A stretch of DNA of 64,000 bases from Rhizobium sp. BT03 (GTDB lineage Bacteria; Pseudomonadota; Alphaproteobacteria; Rhizobiales; Rhizobiaceae). Every line of letters begins with the position of its first letter. The first letter of the stretch is position 1. The translations under genes were made by a program, and so were the position numbers. The stretch spans positions 124,001 to 188,000 of the forward strand of contig NZ_CP125640.1 of assembly GCF_030053155.1 (NCBI RefSeq), given 5' to 3'. Below, piece after piece: positions 35,875-45,208 of this stretch. The notes beneath the pieces were generated by a model. The model was not told the origin of the DNA. It ran no database searches and saw only the letters and a program-made list of their open reading frames with translations.

Positions 35875-37065
35875 ATGACAAAAGCGAACGGAAAGAACTG
35901 GCTGCGCGCCAAGGGGAGTGCGGCCGGCAGCAAGGTGACCTTCCTCGAACTGTTCTTCGACCTGGTCTTCGTCTTTTCGATCTCGCAGCTTTCGCATGCG
36001 CTTGCCGCTCATTATACGCCGCTTGGTGCCGCCGAGGCGGCATTGATGACCTTTGCGGTCTGGTGGGTATGGATCTTCACCGCCTGGGTGACCAACTGGC
36101 TCGATCCCGACAAGATGCCGGTGCGCGGCATGCTTGTGGCGCTGATGATGCTGGGGCTGCTGCTGTCAGCCTCTATTCCCGAGGCCTTCGGCGACAAGGG
36201 GCTGCTCTTTGCCGGCGCCTATGTGGCGATGCAGGTCGGGCGCTCGCTGTTTGCGACCTATGCGATGACGCGCGTCGACCGCGCCAATACGCTGAATTTC
36301 GTCCGCATCACCACCTGGCTCATCGTTGCCGGCGTCTTCTGGATTGCCGGCGGGCTGCTGGAGCATGAAGCCCGGCTGATCGCCTGGGTGATCGCGCTGG
36401 CGATCGAATATGCCGGGCCGGCCGCGGGCTTTGCGGTGCCGGGCCTCGGCCGCTCCGTTCCCAGCGACTGGGATGTCTCCGGCGCGCATATGGCCGAGCG
36501 CTGCGCGCTCTTCGTCATCATCTGCCTCGGCGAAGCGATCCTGGTTTCCGGACGAACCTTTTCGGAGCTGCCGGTTTCAGGATTGACCGGGATCGTCTTC
36601 GTCACCGGCTTCGTCGGCACGGTCGCCATGTGGTGGCTTTATTTCCGTTTCGGCCACGGGCGCGCCGCCCACCGCATCGAGCATGAGGCGACGCCGGGGG
36701 CGTTGGCGCGGCAGGCCTTCACCTATGGACATATCCCGATCTTGGCCGGCATCATCGTGCATGCGGTGGCCGTCGAGTTCATGTTCTCGCATCCGCACGA
36801 GACCGGCGATTTCGGCATCGCTGCGGCGGTGCTCGGCGGCTCCGGCCTGTTCCTGATCGGCAATCTCTGGTTCAAGGGCGCGACCAGCGGCCAGCTGCCG
36901 CTGTCGCATCTTGCCGGCCTCGTGTTGCTGATCCTGCTCGCCTTCGCAGCCCCCTTCATCGAGATCTATCTGCTGGGCATTCTGGCGACGGTGGTGCTGA
37001 TCGTCGTCGCGGCCTGGGAATACCGCTCGCTGAGCGGTACATCGCCGGCGCCGACGCTGCATTGA
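35875..37065 (+). CDS. Low temperature requirement protein A (LtrA) family membrane protein
   Basis: 396 residues and about ten membrane segments. VTFLELFFDLVFVFSISQLSH at the N-terminus and the AERCALFVIICLGEAILVSG segment are LtrA signatures. Known: named from Listeria low-temperature growth; transport function unknown. Starts 23 bases after the DUF971 gene and could share its transcript. Converges with a MarR regulator. Confidence 0.9.
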   Translation: MTKANGKNWLRAKGSAAGSKVTFLELFFDLVFVFSISQLSHALAAHYTPLGAAEAALMTFAVWWVWIFTAWVTNWLDPDKMPVRGMLVALMMLGLLLSASIPEAFGDKGLLFAGAYVAMQVGRSLFATYAMTRVDRANTLNFVRITTWLIVAGVFWIAGGLLEHEARLIAWVIALAIEYAGPAAGFAVPGLGRSVPSDWDVSGAHMAERCALFVIICLGEAILVSGRTFSELPVSGLTGIVFVTGFVGTVAMWWLYFRFGHGRAAHRIEHEATPGALARQAFTYGHIPILAGIIVHAVAVEFMFSHPHETGDFGIAAAVLGGSGLFLIGNLWFKGATSGQLPLSHLAGLVLLILLAFAAPFIEIYLLGILATVVLIVVAAWEYRSLSGTSPAPTLH

Positions 37066-37068
37066 TCA

Positions 37069-37536
37069 TCAGTCCTCGTCCCTGAGATCCTGTAGCAGCA
37101 CGCCGATGATGCGCTCCATAGAATCTGCAGTCGCCATGCATTGTTCGATCGGTTCGTCGGACAGCGTGCGCTCGATGAGGGCGGTCTGGATCGCCATCGC
37201 CGCCTCGGTCAGCCGGCGGCCTTCCCCAGTGAGGTAGAGGCGCAGCACGCGCTTGTCGCGCGCGTCGCCGCGCCGCTCGATCAGCTCCCGTTTTTCCATC
37301 TGCGGCAAGAGCATGCTCATATTGGAGCGGCCGACCAGCAGCTTGCGCGCCAGCTCCTGCTGCGAGATGCCTTCGAAACGATAGAGATTGACCAGAATAT
37401 CGAGGTGCGGCGGCTTGATGTCGAGATCGGCAAGCGAGCGGGTCAGCGACTGCTGCATCAGCTGGCAGGCGCGCGCCACCGCGATCCAGCTGCGAAAACG
37501 CGGATGATCCCAGGGAAGGGATTGATTTTTGTTCAT
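37069..37536 (-). CDS. MarR-family transcriptional regulator
   Basis: 155 residues. Winged helix-turn-helix: GISQQELARKLLVGRSNMSMLL followed by the wing ELIERRGDARDKRVLRLYLT with the conserved DxRxK-type residues. Divergent from an alpha/beta hydrolase gene with a perfect inverted repeat between, so it probably represses both. Effector unknown. Confidence 0.92.
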   Translation of the reverse strand: MNKNQSLPWDHPRFRSWIAVARACQLMQQSLTRSLADLDIKPPHLDILVNLYRFEGISQQELARKLLVGRSNMSMLLPQMEKRELIERRGDARDKRVLRLYLTGEGRRLTEAAMAIQTALIERTLSDEPIEQCMATADSMERIIGVLLQDLRDED

Positions 37537-37549
37537 CGTTGTACTTTAT

Positions 37550-37565
37550 TGTTCAGTGTTGAACA
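37550..37565. promoter_or_regulatory. Probable MarR operator
   Basis: TGTTCA-GTGT-TGAACA, a perfect 6-base inverted repeat in the 47-base gap between divergent genes. Size and place match MarR autoregulatory sites. Confidence 0.65.
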
Positions 37566-37583
37566 GTATTTTGGATTCTCACT

Positions 37584-38564
37584 ATGGCAAATTTTGCGCT
37601 GGAGGTCACCCGTCTGGGTTTTTCGGCTCTGCAGGCGGTTTCACCGGAGCTGGCTGGCAGGATGGCGTTCCGGCTGTTCTGCCGCACACCGTCGCCGCGG
37701 CCGAAGGGCGCGAAGGCAAAGGCGGCGCATGCCGCGGGCGCGGCCCGGCTTGCCGGCGCTGAGTATTTTACCCTCAAGCTTGCCAGCGGGGCGAAAGCGC
37801 ATGCCTATCGGCTGAACGGCGGGGCGAGAGGGAAACGCCAGCGTTTCCTGGTGACCCATGGCTGGGGCTCGAGTGGCGAATATATGGCCGAGCTCGTCTC
37901 GATGCTTGCGGCAACCGGTGCGGAAGTGGTGGCGCTCGATTTTCCCGGCCACGGGCGCGCCGGCGGGCGTTCCCTGCATATGGGGCTTGCGGTCGGTGCG
38001 ATCGCCGCGGCCCGGGAGCGGTTCGGCACCTTCGATGCGGTCATCGGCCATTCCTTTGGCGGTGCGGCGCTGATGGTCTCGGCGGCCGGCCTGCTGCCCG
38101 ACATGGCGCCTGTTGCCTGCGAACGGCTGGTGCTGATCGGCGCGCCAAGCGAGATGCGCTGGCTGTTTGTCGATTTCGGCCGGATGATCGGCCTTCGCCC
38201 CGCGGCGCAGGCCGCGCTGGAGAATGAGGTTTATCGCGTCACCGGTCGGCGACTTGAGGCGTTCGACGCGGACAATACGGCAGGCGGCATCGGCCGGCCG
38301 GTGCTCGTCATCCATGCCGAGGACGACAAGGAGGTGCCGCCGGCCCATGCCAGGCGGTACGGTGCGGCGGGTGCAAGTGTGCGCCTGTTCTGGGCGAACG
38401 GCTTCGGGCACCGGCGCATCGTCGGCGCAGCGCCGGTGTTTGGCGCGATTGCGGCTTTTCTCGACGGCGATCGGGGTGAAGAGGGCGCGCTTGACGAAAG
38501 CATCAAAAAAGTTGCGGAGATCATTCCGTTTTTTGAGCTTCCGGCGCGGCGCGCGGCATTGTAG
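37584..38564 (+). CDS. Alpha/beta hydrolase
   Basis: 326 residues, no signal peptide. Core: FLVTHGWGSSGEYMAELV, VVALDFPGHGRAGGR, VIGHSFGGAAL with the nucleophile Ser, LVIHAEDDKEVPP with the acid, and ANGFGHRRIVG with the His. Start lies 18 bases past a probable MarR operator. Followed 37 bases later by a flavin-fold protein, so both are likely induced together. Esterase-like; substrate unknown. Confidence 0.87.
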   Translation: MANFALEVTRLGFSALQAVSPELAGRMAFRLFCRTPSPRPKGAKAKAAHAAGAARLAGAEYFTLKLASGAKAHAYRLNGGARGKRQRFLVTHGWGSSGEYMAELVSMLAATGAEVVALDFPGHGRAGGRSLHMGLAVGAIAAARERFGTFDAVIGHSFGGAALMVSAAGLLPDMAPVACERLVLIGAPSEMRWLFVDFGRMIGLRPAAQAALENEVYRVTGRRLEAFDADNTAGGIGRPVLVIHAEDDKEVPPAHARRYGAAGASVRLFWANGFGHRRIVGAAPVFGAIAAFLDGDRGEEGALDESIKKVAEIIPFFELPARRAAL

Positions 38565-38601
38565 CGTCCGGCGCGAAGATCAAGCCGCGGCGGGACGCCT
38601 C

Positions 38602-39213
38602 ATGAAAATCATCAGCAGCATCGAAGAGCTCAACACGATCTACGGCGCCGGCCTGTCACAGGCCTCGGTCGACAAGGTGACCAGGCGACTGACGCCGCTT
38701 TATCGCGAGATGATCGAGATCTCGCCGTTCGCCGCGCTTGCAACCGTCGGGCCGGAAGGGCTCGACTGTTCACCGCGCGGCGATCTCGGCGGGGTGGTGC
38801 GCGTCGTCGACGACGGGACGCTGCATCTGCCGGACTGGCGCGGCAACAACCGCGTCGATTCGCTTTCCAATATAGTGCGCGATCCGAGGCTGGCGCTGAT
38901 GTTTTTGATCCCCGGCTCGAACACGACGATGCGCATCAACGGCCGCGGCGTCGTCTCCAACGACGAGGCGCTGCTTGCAAGCTTCGAGATGGACGGCAAA
39001 CATCCGCGCACCGTCATCGTCATCTCGATCGACGAGGTCTATTTCCAATGCGCCCGCGCCGTGATGCGGGCAGAGCTGTGGAATGCCGCGCACTTCGCCG
39101 ATCCCGCCGGCCTGCCGACGCCCGGCCAGATGCTGAAGGCTGCGGTCGGCGATTTCGACCAGGAAACCTATGACCGGGAATGGCCGGGACGCGCGGCGAA
39201 GACGATGTGGTAA
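38602..39213 (+). CDS. Pyridoxamine-5'-phosphate-oxidase-like FMN-binding protein
   Basis: Start ATG 38602; 203 residues. Split-barrel fold: SPFAALATVGPEGLDCSPRGD, LPDWRGNNRVDSLSNIVRDP, LMFLIPGSNTTMRINGRG and a C-terminal VYFQCARAVMRAELW. Resembles the MSMEG_1061-type subfamily. Known: these bind FMN or F420 and reduce or oxidise diverse substrates; not the vitamin B6 enzyme itself. Partner of the MarR-controlled hydrolase. Confidence 0.87.
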   Translation: MKIISSIEELNTIYGAGLSQASVDKVTRRLTPLYREMIEISPFAALATVGPEGLDCSPRGDLGGVVRVVDDGTLHLPDWRGNNRVDSLSNIVRDPRLALMFLIPGSNTTMRINGRGVVSNDEALLASFEMDGKHPRTVIVISIDEVYFQCARAVMRAELWNAAHFADPAGLPTPGQMLKAAVGDFDQETYDREWPGRAAKTMW

Positions 39214-39216
39214 AAC

Positions 39217-39240
39217 CGCTGTCACCCGTGGGTGACAGCG
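39217..39240. terminator. Bidirectional hairpin between convergent genes
   Basis: Perfect 11-base stem, CGCTGTCACCC and GGGTGACAGCG, with a two-base loop as written (so the closing pairs open in practice), four bases past the FMN-protein stop. No T run. Confidence 0.6.
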
Positions 39241-39262
39241 CGCCCGCGGCGCGGAATTGCCG

Positions 39263-40330
39263 TCAGCTCTTATAGATCAGCCAGCTCTTGGTGAAATCCT
39301 TCTGCATGCCGTCCTGATAGAGGATGGTGCAGTTGCGGCCGGCATTCTTGGCGCCGTAGAGGGCGATGTCGGTCTTGCTGTAGAGTTCGCCGGCATCCTC
39401 GGCGCTGGAGGCCATGCAGATGCCGATCGAGACGGTGATCGGGCCGTAATTGACCCGCGTGCGGGAATTCTTGAACGGGGTGGTTTCCAGCGTGCGGCGG
39501 ATGCGCTCGGCGATTGCGGTGATTTCCTCTGGCGTATTGCCATCGATGATCAGCGCGAATTCCTCGCCGCCGGCGCGGGCGACGAAGACGTCGCGGCGGA
39601 CATTGCTGCGGATGACGGAGGCGACGGTGGCGAGGATTTTGTCGCCGACGGGATGGCCGTAGGTGTCGTTGATCTTCTTGAAGTTGTCGATATCGGCAAG
39701 CAGCAGGGCCGTCACCGGCCGCATGCCGGGATTGTTGAAGACGGCGGCAAGGCGCTCGTCGAAGGCGCGGCGGTTGGAAAGGCGCGTCAGCGAATCGGTG
39801 TTGGCGATACGCTTGTATTCGTCCAATTCCTTGCGGACCTGGTCCATCTCCTGCGAGCGCTGAACGACGTCCTCGACGGTGCGTTCGCCGTGCGCCATGG
39901 TGTCGCCGGTCGCCTGGCTGAGGAGCTCGATGGCGTTTTCGATCAGCTCGACGCTGGCATTGCTCTTGGAGGTGATGCGCTTATGGGTTTCGCCAAGCAG
40001 CCTAGTATAGCTTTCCAGCGAACTCTGCTCCTGTCTCAGGATCCGGAGCAGGCCGTCGAGTTCGCCGGATATGCGGCTATGGGCGTCGTCGACGACGCGG
40101 GCCGGGCTGCTGGTGAAATATTGCGCGCCGAGCGCATCGAGTTCGGCCTGCGTCGCCTGGCTGCCAAGGGCTGAAAGCTCCCGTGTCAACGCCGGATTGG
40201 AGCCGATATAGGCCTCGTAGAAGAGTTCGTAATTGCGCGGTATCGGCGCAACGCCCATCGAGCGCATGGCATAGGTGATCTGGCCCGCGACATCGGGAAC
40301 CTGCACCTTGGGCGCGACAGCCGTATTCAT
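39263..40330 (-). CDS. Diguanylate cyclase (GGDEF domain)
   Basis: 355 residues, no membrane segment. The first ~165 residues are helical and of unknown type, followed by a linker coiled coil (VQRSQEMDQVRKELDEYKRI) and a GGDEF domain: DSLTRLSNRRAFDERL, LLADIDNFKKINDTYGHPVGD and the active site ARAGGEEF. The product-inhibition RxxD site five residues before GGEEF is not canonical (RRDV). Expected to make cyclic di-GMP in the cytoplasm. Preceded by an AT-rich gap with an ATTTGGTA/TACCAAAT inverted repeat. Confidence 0.92.
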   Translation of the reverse strand: MNTAVAPKVQVPDVAGQITYAMRSMGVAPIPRNYELFYEAYIGSNPALTRELSALGSQATQAELDALGAQYFTSSPARVVDDAHSRISGELDGLLRILRQEQSSLESYTRLLGETHKRITSKSNASVELIENAIELLSQATGDTMAHGERTVEDVVQRSQEMDQVRKELDEYKRIANTDSLTRLSNRRAFDERLAAVFNNPGMRPVTALLLADIDNFKKINDTYGHPVGDKILATVASVIRSNVRRDVFVARAGGEEFALIIDGNTPEEITAIAERIRRTLETTPFKNSRTRVNYGPITVSIGICMASSAEDAGELYSKTDIALYGAKNAGRNCTILYQDGMQKDFTKSWLIYKS

Positions 40331-40580
40331 CCGGCGAACTCCTCATATATTCGAAGGCAATATTCTATTTGGTAGCTTAAATTTCTTGGGAAAAGATTAA
40401 AGCGATATATACCAAATACTACATACGACAATTGCCCTATAGGTCAATACTTCTTGCAGGCCTATGATTCTGCACGGAAAAACGTATCTTTGGCGAGACA
40501 GTGCATACTCATTGTGTGAGAACGGTGTCTGAAAAACTTACAGTTCTTCTCTGCCGGAGATCGTCTTCGACTTGTCGATA
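40331..40580. other. AT-rich gap between GGDEF gene and fumA
   Basis: 250 bases. Inverted repeat ATTTGGTA (40367-40374) and TACCAAAT (40410-40417) lies upstream of the GGDEF gene and may be a regulator site or part of its promoter. No small gene is evident. Confidence 0.4.
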
Positions 40581-42188
40581 TCAGCCCAGGTTCAATTCCT
40601 GGAAGAAATCACTGCCCTTGTCGTCGATGACGATGAAGGCAGGGAAGTCTTCGACCTCGATCTTCCAGACCGCTTCCATGCCGAGTTCGGGATATTCGAA
40701 GACTTCGACCTTGCGGATGCAGTCCTGGGCGAGGCGGGCTGCGGGGCCGCCGATCGAGCCGAGATAGAAGCCGCCATGTTTCTTGCAGGCCTCGCGCACG
40801 GCGCGCGAGCGGTTGCCCTTGGCGAGCATCACCATCGAGCCGCCGAAGGACTGGAACTGGTCGACGTAGCTGTCCATGCGGCCGGCCGTCGTCGGGCCGA
40901 AGGAGCCGGAGGCGTATCCGGCGGGCGTCTTGGCCGGGCCGGCATAGTACACCGGGTGGTTTTTCAGATAATCGGGCATGCCTTCGCCCTTTTCCAGCCG
41001 CTCGCGGATCTTGGCGTGCGCCAGGTCGCGGGCGACGATGATCGTGCCGGTGAGCGACAGGCGCGTCTTGACCGGATGCCTGGAAAGTTCGGCCAGCACT
41101 TCGGCCATCGGCCGGTTGAGGTCGATATGGACGGTCGATTCCGACAGTTTCGCTTCGTCGATCTCGGGCATGTATTTCGACGGATCGGTTTCCAGCTGTT
41201 CGATGAAGATGCCGTCGCGGGTGATCTTGCCCTTGGCCTGGCGGTCGGCGGAACAGGAGACGCCGAGGCCGATCGGCAGCGAGGCGCCGTGGCGGGGCAG
41301 GCGGATGACGCGCACGTCATGACAGAAATACTTGCCGCCGAACTGGGCGCCGACGCCCATCTGCTGCGTCAGCTTGTGGATTTCCTTCTCCATCTCGAGA
41401 TCGCGGAAGGCGTGACCGCTCTCGGAACCCTCGGTCGGCAGCTCGTCGAGATAGCGGGTCGAGGCGAGCTTGACGGTTTTCAGGTTCATCTCGGCCGAGG
41501 TGCCGCCGATGACGATCGCCAGATGGTAGGGGGGACAGGCTGCCGTCCCTAACGTCAGGATCTTCTCCTTGAGGAAGTCGATCATCCGGTCATGCGTCAG
41601 AAGCGACGGCGTGCCCTGGTAGAGGAAGGTCTTGTTGGCCGAGCCGCCGCCCTTGGCCACGAAGAGGAATTCATAGGCGTCGGTGCCTTCCTCATAGATG
41701 TCGATCTGGGCCGGCAGGTTGTTCCTGGTATTCTTCTCCTCGAACATTTTCACCGGCGCGAGCTGCGAATAACGCAGGTTCTTCTTTTCATAGGCATCCA
41801 TGACGCCGCGGGCGAGGGCTGAAGTATCGCCGCCCTCGGTCCAGACCCGGCGGCCCTTCTTGCCCATGATGATCGCCGTGCCGGTATCCTGGCACATCGG
41901 CAGCACGCCGCCGGCGGCGATGTTGGCATTCTTCAACAGGTCGTAAGCGACGAAGCGGTCATTGTCGGTTGCCTCGGGGTCGGCGAGGATCGAGGCGAGC
42001 TGCTTCAGGTGGCCGGGGCGCAGCAGGTGGTTGATATCGGCAAAGGCGGTTTCGGCAAGCAGGCGGATGCCTTCCGGCTCGACGGTCAGGATCTCCTGGC
42101 CCTTGAAGCTGTCGACCGAGACATGGTCGCTGCTGATCTTGCGATAGGGGGTGGCATCCTTGCCGAGCGGGAAGAGATCGTCAGCCAT
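40581..42188 (-). CDS. fumA: Fumarate hydratase class I
   Basis: Start ATG 42188 (AAGGTCACTTCG upstream); 535 residues, normal for the single-chain class I enzyme. N-terminal domain: [51 protein letters not shown]-terminal domain: [31 protein letters not shown] and [20 protein letters not shown]. Cysteines consistent with a [4Fe-4S] site are in MCQDTG, ACPPYH and VSCSADRQ. Known: oxygen-sensitive TCA-cycle fumarase. The oxygen-stable class II enzyme fumC is 1.2 kb away. Confidence 0.93.
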   Translation of the reverse strand: MADDLFPLGKDATPYRKISSDHVSVDSFKGQEILTVEPEGIRLLAETAFADINHLLRPGHLKQLASILADPEATDNDRFVAYDLLKNANIAAGGVLPMCQDTGTAIIMGKKGRRVWTEGGDTSALARGVMDAYEKKNLRYSQLAPVKMFEEKNTRNNLPAQIDIYEEGTDAYEFLFVAKGGGSANKTFLYQGTPSLLTHDRMIDFLKEKILTLGTAACPPYHLAIVIGGTSAEMNLKTVKLASTRYLDELPTEGSESGHAFRDLEMEKEIHKLTQQMGVGAQFGGKYFCHDVRVIRLPRHGASLPIGLGVSCSADRQAKGKITRDGIFIEQLETDPSKYMPEIDEAKLSESTVHIDLNRPMAEVLAELSRHPVKTRLSLTGTIIVARDLAHAKIRERLEKGEGMPDYLKNHPVYYAGPAKTPAGYASGSFGPTTAGRMDSYVDQFQSFGGSMVMLAKGNRSRAVREACKKHGGFYLGSIGGPAARLAQDCIRKVEVFEYPELGMEAVWKIEVEDFPAFIVIDDKGSDFFQELNLG

Positions 42189-42442
42189 CGAAGTGACCTT
42201 TCTGGTGGGCGCGTCGCTAAATTGGAACCGATCTAAATCCCCTGTCGGGCAAAAGCAATCTGCATGCGGCGGAGTTTGGCGTTGCGGCCATGTCGTGCTG
42301 CATTTTGCCGTCGGGATGTCACACGCGGCAGGCGAGTAAAAGAAAGGCGAGATCGACATTTGTCGCGAAACGGCCGACTTCAGGTTGCCTCCAGGTCAAG
42401 TCCGGTTCATATTCCCGCAGCGTTAACCTGCCGGGGCTTCCA

Positions 42443-43270
42443 ATGCCAAATGCAAAGCCAACTGCTGTCGACGACCTTCTCGTTTTTTTCGAACATGACT
42501 GGATCAGGGGCGATCTGCTGCGCCTCGCCAGCGATCCCGAGGGAGCGGAGATGTATGCGCGCTTCGTCAATGGCGTGCGTATCGACGCCAAACATGGGCC
42601 TGACCATGAAACGATCATCGAAGGCAAGTACGGAACCTTCAAGGTGAAACCTGACGGTCACTTCACGTACGAGCTGGACTACACGCTCGACGTGGTGAAG
42701 AATTTAGGGAAATACGATCAGCTCATCGAGACGCTGAGCTACAAGATGTCCGATGGCTCGGGGGGCACGGACCTCGGCGTGCTGACGCTGGCGATCGACG
42801 GCGTCAACGAAGGCGAAAAATACCACGAGGTCCTGGATTTCGACGACATGGGCGTCACGTCGAGGGCAGATAATTTTTTCCTTCCGGACTATCGGGGCTT
42901 TGCGCTCTCCGTGAACGGCAGTCAGGAGCTGACGCTTCTGAACGGCATCGTCTACGATACCATCCCTGGTGTCGACGCCATCACCGAGGACGGTTTCAGC
43001 GATACCGTGCTATCCCCGGGTTCAGCGCCCGTGACGTTGAAAATGGTCGATGGCGGCGAGTTTACCTTTCAGGGCGTTTCGATCGCCGAATTGTCGGCAT
43101 CGCCGTTTCACCTAACGCTCACCGCTTTGAACGACGGGCAGATCGTCTATCAGCAGGAGCTTGAGGTTACCGGTCCCAGTCTCGAGGTGAATATCGAAGA
43201 CATTGAAGAAATCAGCTTCGATTTCATGGGCAATTCGGTGGTGATGGACAATTTTTCGCTGTTGGTGTGA
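42443..43270 (+). CDS. VCBS/cadherin-like secreted or surface protein
   Basis: Start taken at ATG 42443; 275 residues. First half: a VCBS-like module (TIIEGKYGTFKVKPDGHFTY, LSYKMSDGSGGTDLGVLTL, IDGVN). Second half: a beta-rich region with ITEDGFSDTVLSPGS and ending ISFDFMGNSVVMDNFSLLV, like carbohydrate-binding jelly-roll folds. No Sec signal peptide and no RTX repeat are visible, so export, if any, would be by type I or another route. Isolated between two fumarase genes. Function unknown. Confidence 0.65.
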   Translation: MPNAKPTAVDDLLVFFEHDWIRGDLLRLASDPEGAEMYARFVNGVRIDAKHGPDHETIIEGKYGTFKVKPDGHFTYELDYTLDVVKNLGKYDQLIETLSYKMSDGSGGTDLGVLTLAIDGVNEGEKYHEVLDFDDMGVTSRADNFFLPDYRGFALSVNGSQELTLLNGIVYDTIPGVDAITEDGFSDTVLSPGSAPVTLKMVDGGEFTFQGVSIAELSASPFHLTLTALNDGQIVYQQELEVTGPSLEVNIEDIEEISFDFMGNSVVMDNFSLLV

Positions 43271-43291
43271 ACTGGCTCGGGTGCGCGGTTT

Positions 43292-43406
43292 GCCCCTCAC
43301 CCTAACCCTCTCCCCGTAAAAACGGGGAGAGGGGACGTGGAGAGCTTGCGGCATATCCCCTTCGCCCCGTTTACGGGGAGAAGGTGGCGGCAGCCGGATG
43401 AGGGGC
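43292..43406. repeat. RIME-like palindromic repeat, copy 1
   Basis: 115 bases, starting GCCCCTCACCCTAACCCTC and ending GCCGGATGAGGGGC, with inner palindromes CTCTCCCCGT/ACGGGGAGAG and CCCCGTTTACGGGG. A longer copy lies at 55323-55461. Matches the description of rhizobial intergenic mosaic elements with two palindromes. Confidence 0.8.
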
Positions 43407-43418
43407 AGCCCTCGTTTT

Positions 43419-44810
43419 CTATTTCGGCCCGATCATCGTTTCCGGCCGGACGATGGCGTCGTAATCTTCGGCCGAGACCAGTCCACTCGCAAGCGCCTCT
43501 TCCTTCAGCGTCGTGCCATTCTTATGCGCGGTCTTGGCGATCTTGGCGGCGGCGTCGTAGCCGATTTTCGGGGCGAGCGCGGTTACCAGCATCAGCGAGC
43601 GGTCGAGGCCGGCCTTGATGTTGTCTTCGCGTGCCTCGATGCCGACGACGCAGTTGTCGGTGAAGGAGACGGCGGCGTCGGCGAGCAGCTGCACCGACTG
43701 CAGGAAATTATAGGCCATCATCGGATTGTAGACGTTGAGCTCGAAATGGCCCTGGCTGTCGGCGAAAGTCAGGGCGGCATGATTGCCGAAGATGTGGATG
43801 CAGACCTGCGTCAGCGCCTCGCACTGGGTCGGATTGACCTTGCCGGGCATGATCGACGAGCCGGGCTCGTTTTCCGGCAGCGCCAGTTCGCCGAGGCCGG
43901 CGCGCGGGCCGGAGCCGAGCAAGCGGATGTCGTTGGCGATCTTGAAGAGGGCGGCAGCTGCCGCATTGATGGCGCCATGGGAAAAGACCATGCTGTCATG
44001 CGAGGCAAGCGCCTCGAACTTGTTCGGTGCGGTGACGAAGGGCAGGGCCGTTATGGCGGCGATTTCTTCGGCCACCTTCTCGGCGAAACCGATTGGCGCA
44101 TTGAGGCCGGTGCCGACGGCGGTGCCGCCCTGGGCGAGTTCGCAGAGGCCGGGCAGGGTCATTTCGATGCGCCTGATGGCGGAGCCGACCTGGGCGGCAT
44201 AACCGGAAAATTCCTGGCCGAGCGTCAGCGGCGTCGCGTCCTGGGTGTGGGTGCGGCCGATCTTGATGATGTGGCTGAATTCGGTGACCTTCATGTCGAG
44301 GGCGGCATGCAGGTGCTTCAGGGATGGCAGCAGGTGATGAGCGATCCGTTCGGCGCAGGCGATGTGCATCGCCGTCGGGTAGGTGTCGTTCGACGACTGG
44401 CTCATATTGACGTGATCGTTCGGATGCACCGGCTTCTTGGAACCCATGACGCCGCCAAGCATTTCTATGGCACGATTGGAGATCACCTCATTGGCATTCA
44501 TGTTGGACTGCGTGCCCGAACCAGTCTGCCAGACGACAAGCGGAAAATGCTCGTCGAGCTTGCCCTCGATCACTTCCTGGGCGGCGTCGACGATTGCCTT
44601 GCCAAGTGCAGGATCGAGCTGGCCGAGCGACATGTTGGCGCGGGCGGCGGCCTGCTTGACAATGCCGAGCGCACGCACGATCGACAGCGGCTGCTTTTCC
44701 CAGCCGATCTTGAAATTGCCGAGCGAACGCTCGGCCTGGGCGCCCCAATATCGGTCGGCGGCAACGTCGATCGGGCCAAAAGTATCGGTTTCGGTGCGAG
44801 TTGCGGTCAT
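43419..44810 (-). CDS. fumC: Fumarate hydratase class II
   Basis: 463 residues. [21 protein letters not shown] at the N-terminus, [34 protein letters not shown] (His base region) and the signature [17 protein letters not shown]. Known: oxygen-stable, iron-independent fumarase of the aspartase/fumarase superfamily. Divergent from the L,D-transpeptidase gene; monocistronic. Confidence 0.95.
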   Translation of the reverse strand: MTATRTETDTFGPIDVAADRYWGAQAERSLGNFKIGWEKQPLSIVRALGIVKQAAARANMSLGQLDPALGKAIVDAAQEVIEGKLDEHFPLVVWQTGSGTQSNMNANEVISNRAIEMLGGVMGSKKPVHPNDHVNMSQSSNDTYPTAMHIACAERIAHHLLPSLKHLHAALDMKVTEFSHIIKIGRTHTQDATPLTLGQEFSGYAAQVGSAIRRIEMTLPGLCELAQGGTAVGTGLNAPIGFAEKVAEEIAAITALPFVTAPNKFEALASHDSMVFSHGAINAAAAALFKIANDIRLLGSGPRAGLGELALPENEPGSSIMPGKVNPTQCEALTQVCIHIFGNHAALTFADSQGHFELNVYNPMMAYNFLQSVQLLADAAVSFTDNCVVGIEAREDNIKAGLDRSLMLVTALAPKIGYDAAAKIAKTAHKNGTTLKEEALASGLVSAEDYDAIVRPETMIGPK

Positions 44811-45208
44811 CGGCCTTGCCTTCCCTTTACATGCTGTTTTCGGTCATCTGAGAAAGATGAGGTCTTATAGGTTGGAACGGCGGACAAGAAAACCGGACGC
44901 CACAGGAAATATTGAAATTGGAAGTCATGTTTTCGTGGGTTGTGCGGCGTGCTTTTTAGGCCACTTTGAAAATTTTATGCGTGTGGGCGTTTTCGCCCCA
45001 CTGGCCCGGATGCGAAAATTCGGTAAAAAATTAACTAATAATTTCATAATTTTGTGTGAACTTCTGCGCGGCGCCAAGCAGGATCTCTGTCACACAGAAT
45101 TGAGTCCGACGGCGCTGGCGGCGCAGGCCGGTTTCTGATCAATGAGCCGGACGCTGAGTTTCGCGGGATTTGAGCTGAGAACAGCATGACACCGGGACTG
45201 GAAGATAT
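44811..45208. promoter_or_regulatory. AT-rich divergent region between fumC and L,D-transpeptidase genes
   Basis: 398 bases. A GTGGGCG/CGCCCCAC stem is at about 44984-45001. AT-rich block at 45026-45055 includes TTAACTAATAATTT, which only partly matches a CtrA box. No small gene is supported. Probably holds the transpeptidase promoter. Confidence 0.45.

Noticed and set aside
40586..40602. tRNA-like T-arm phrase GGTTCAATTCCTGG
   Set aside because: It encodes the C-terminus of FumA and no acceptor or anticodon stem surrounds it.
45026..45045. CtrA-like site TTAACTAATAATTT
   Set aside because: Second half does not match TTAA; such AT-rich strings are common by chance here.
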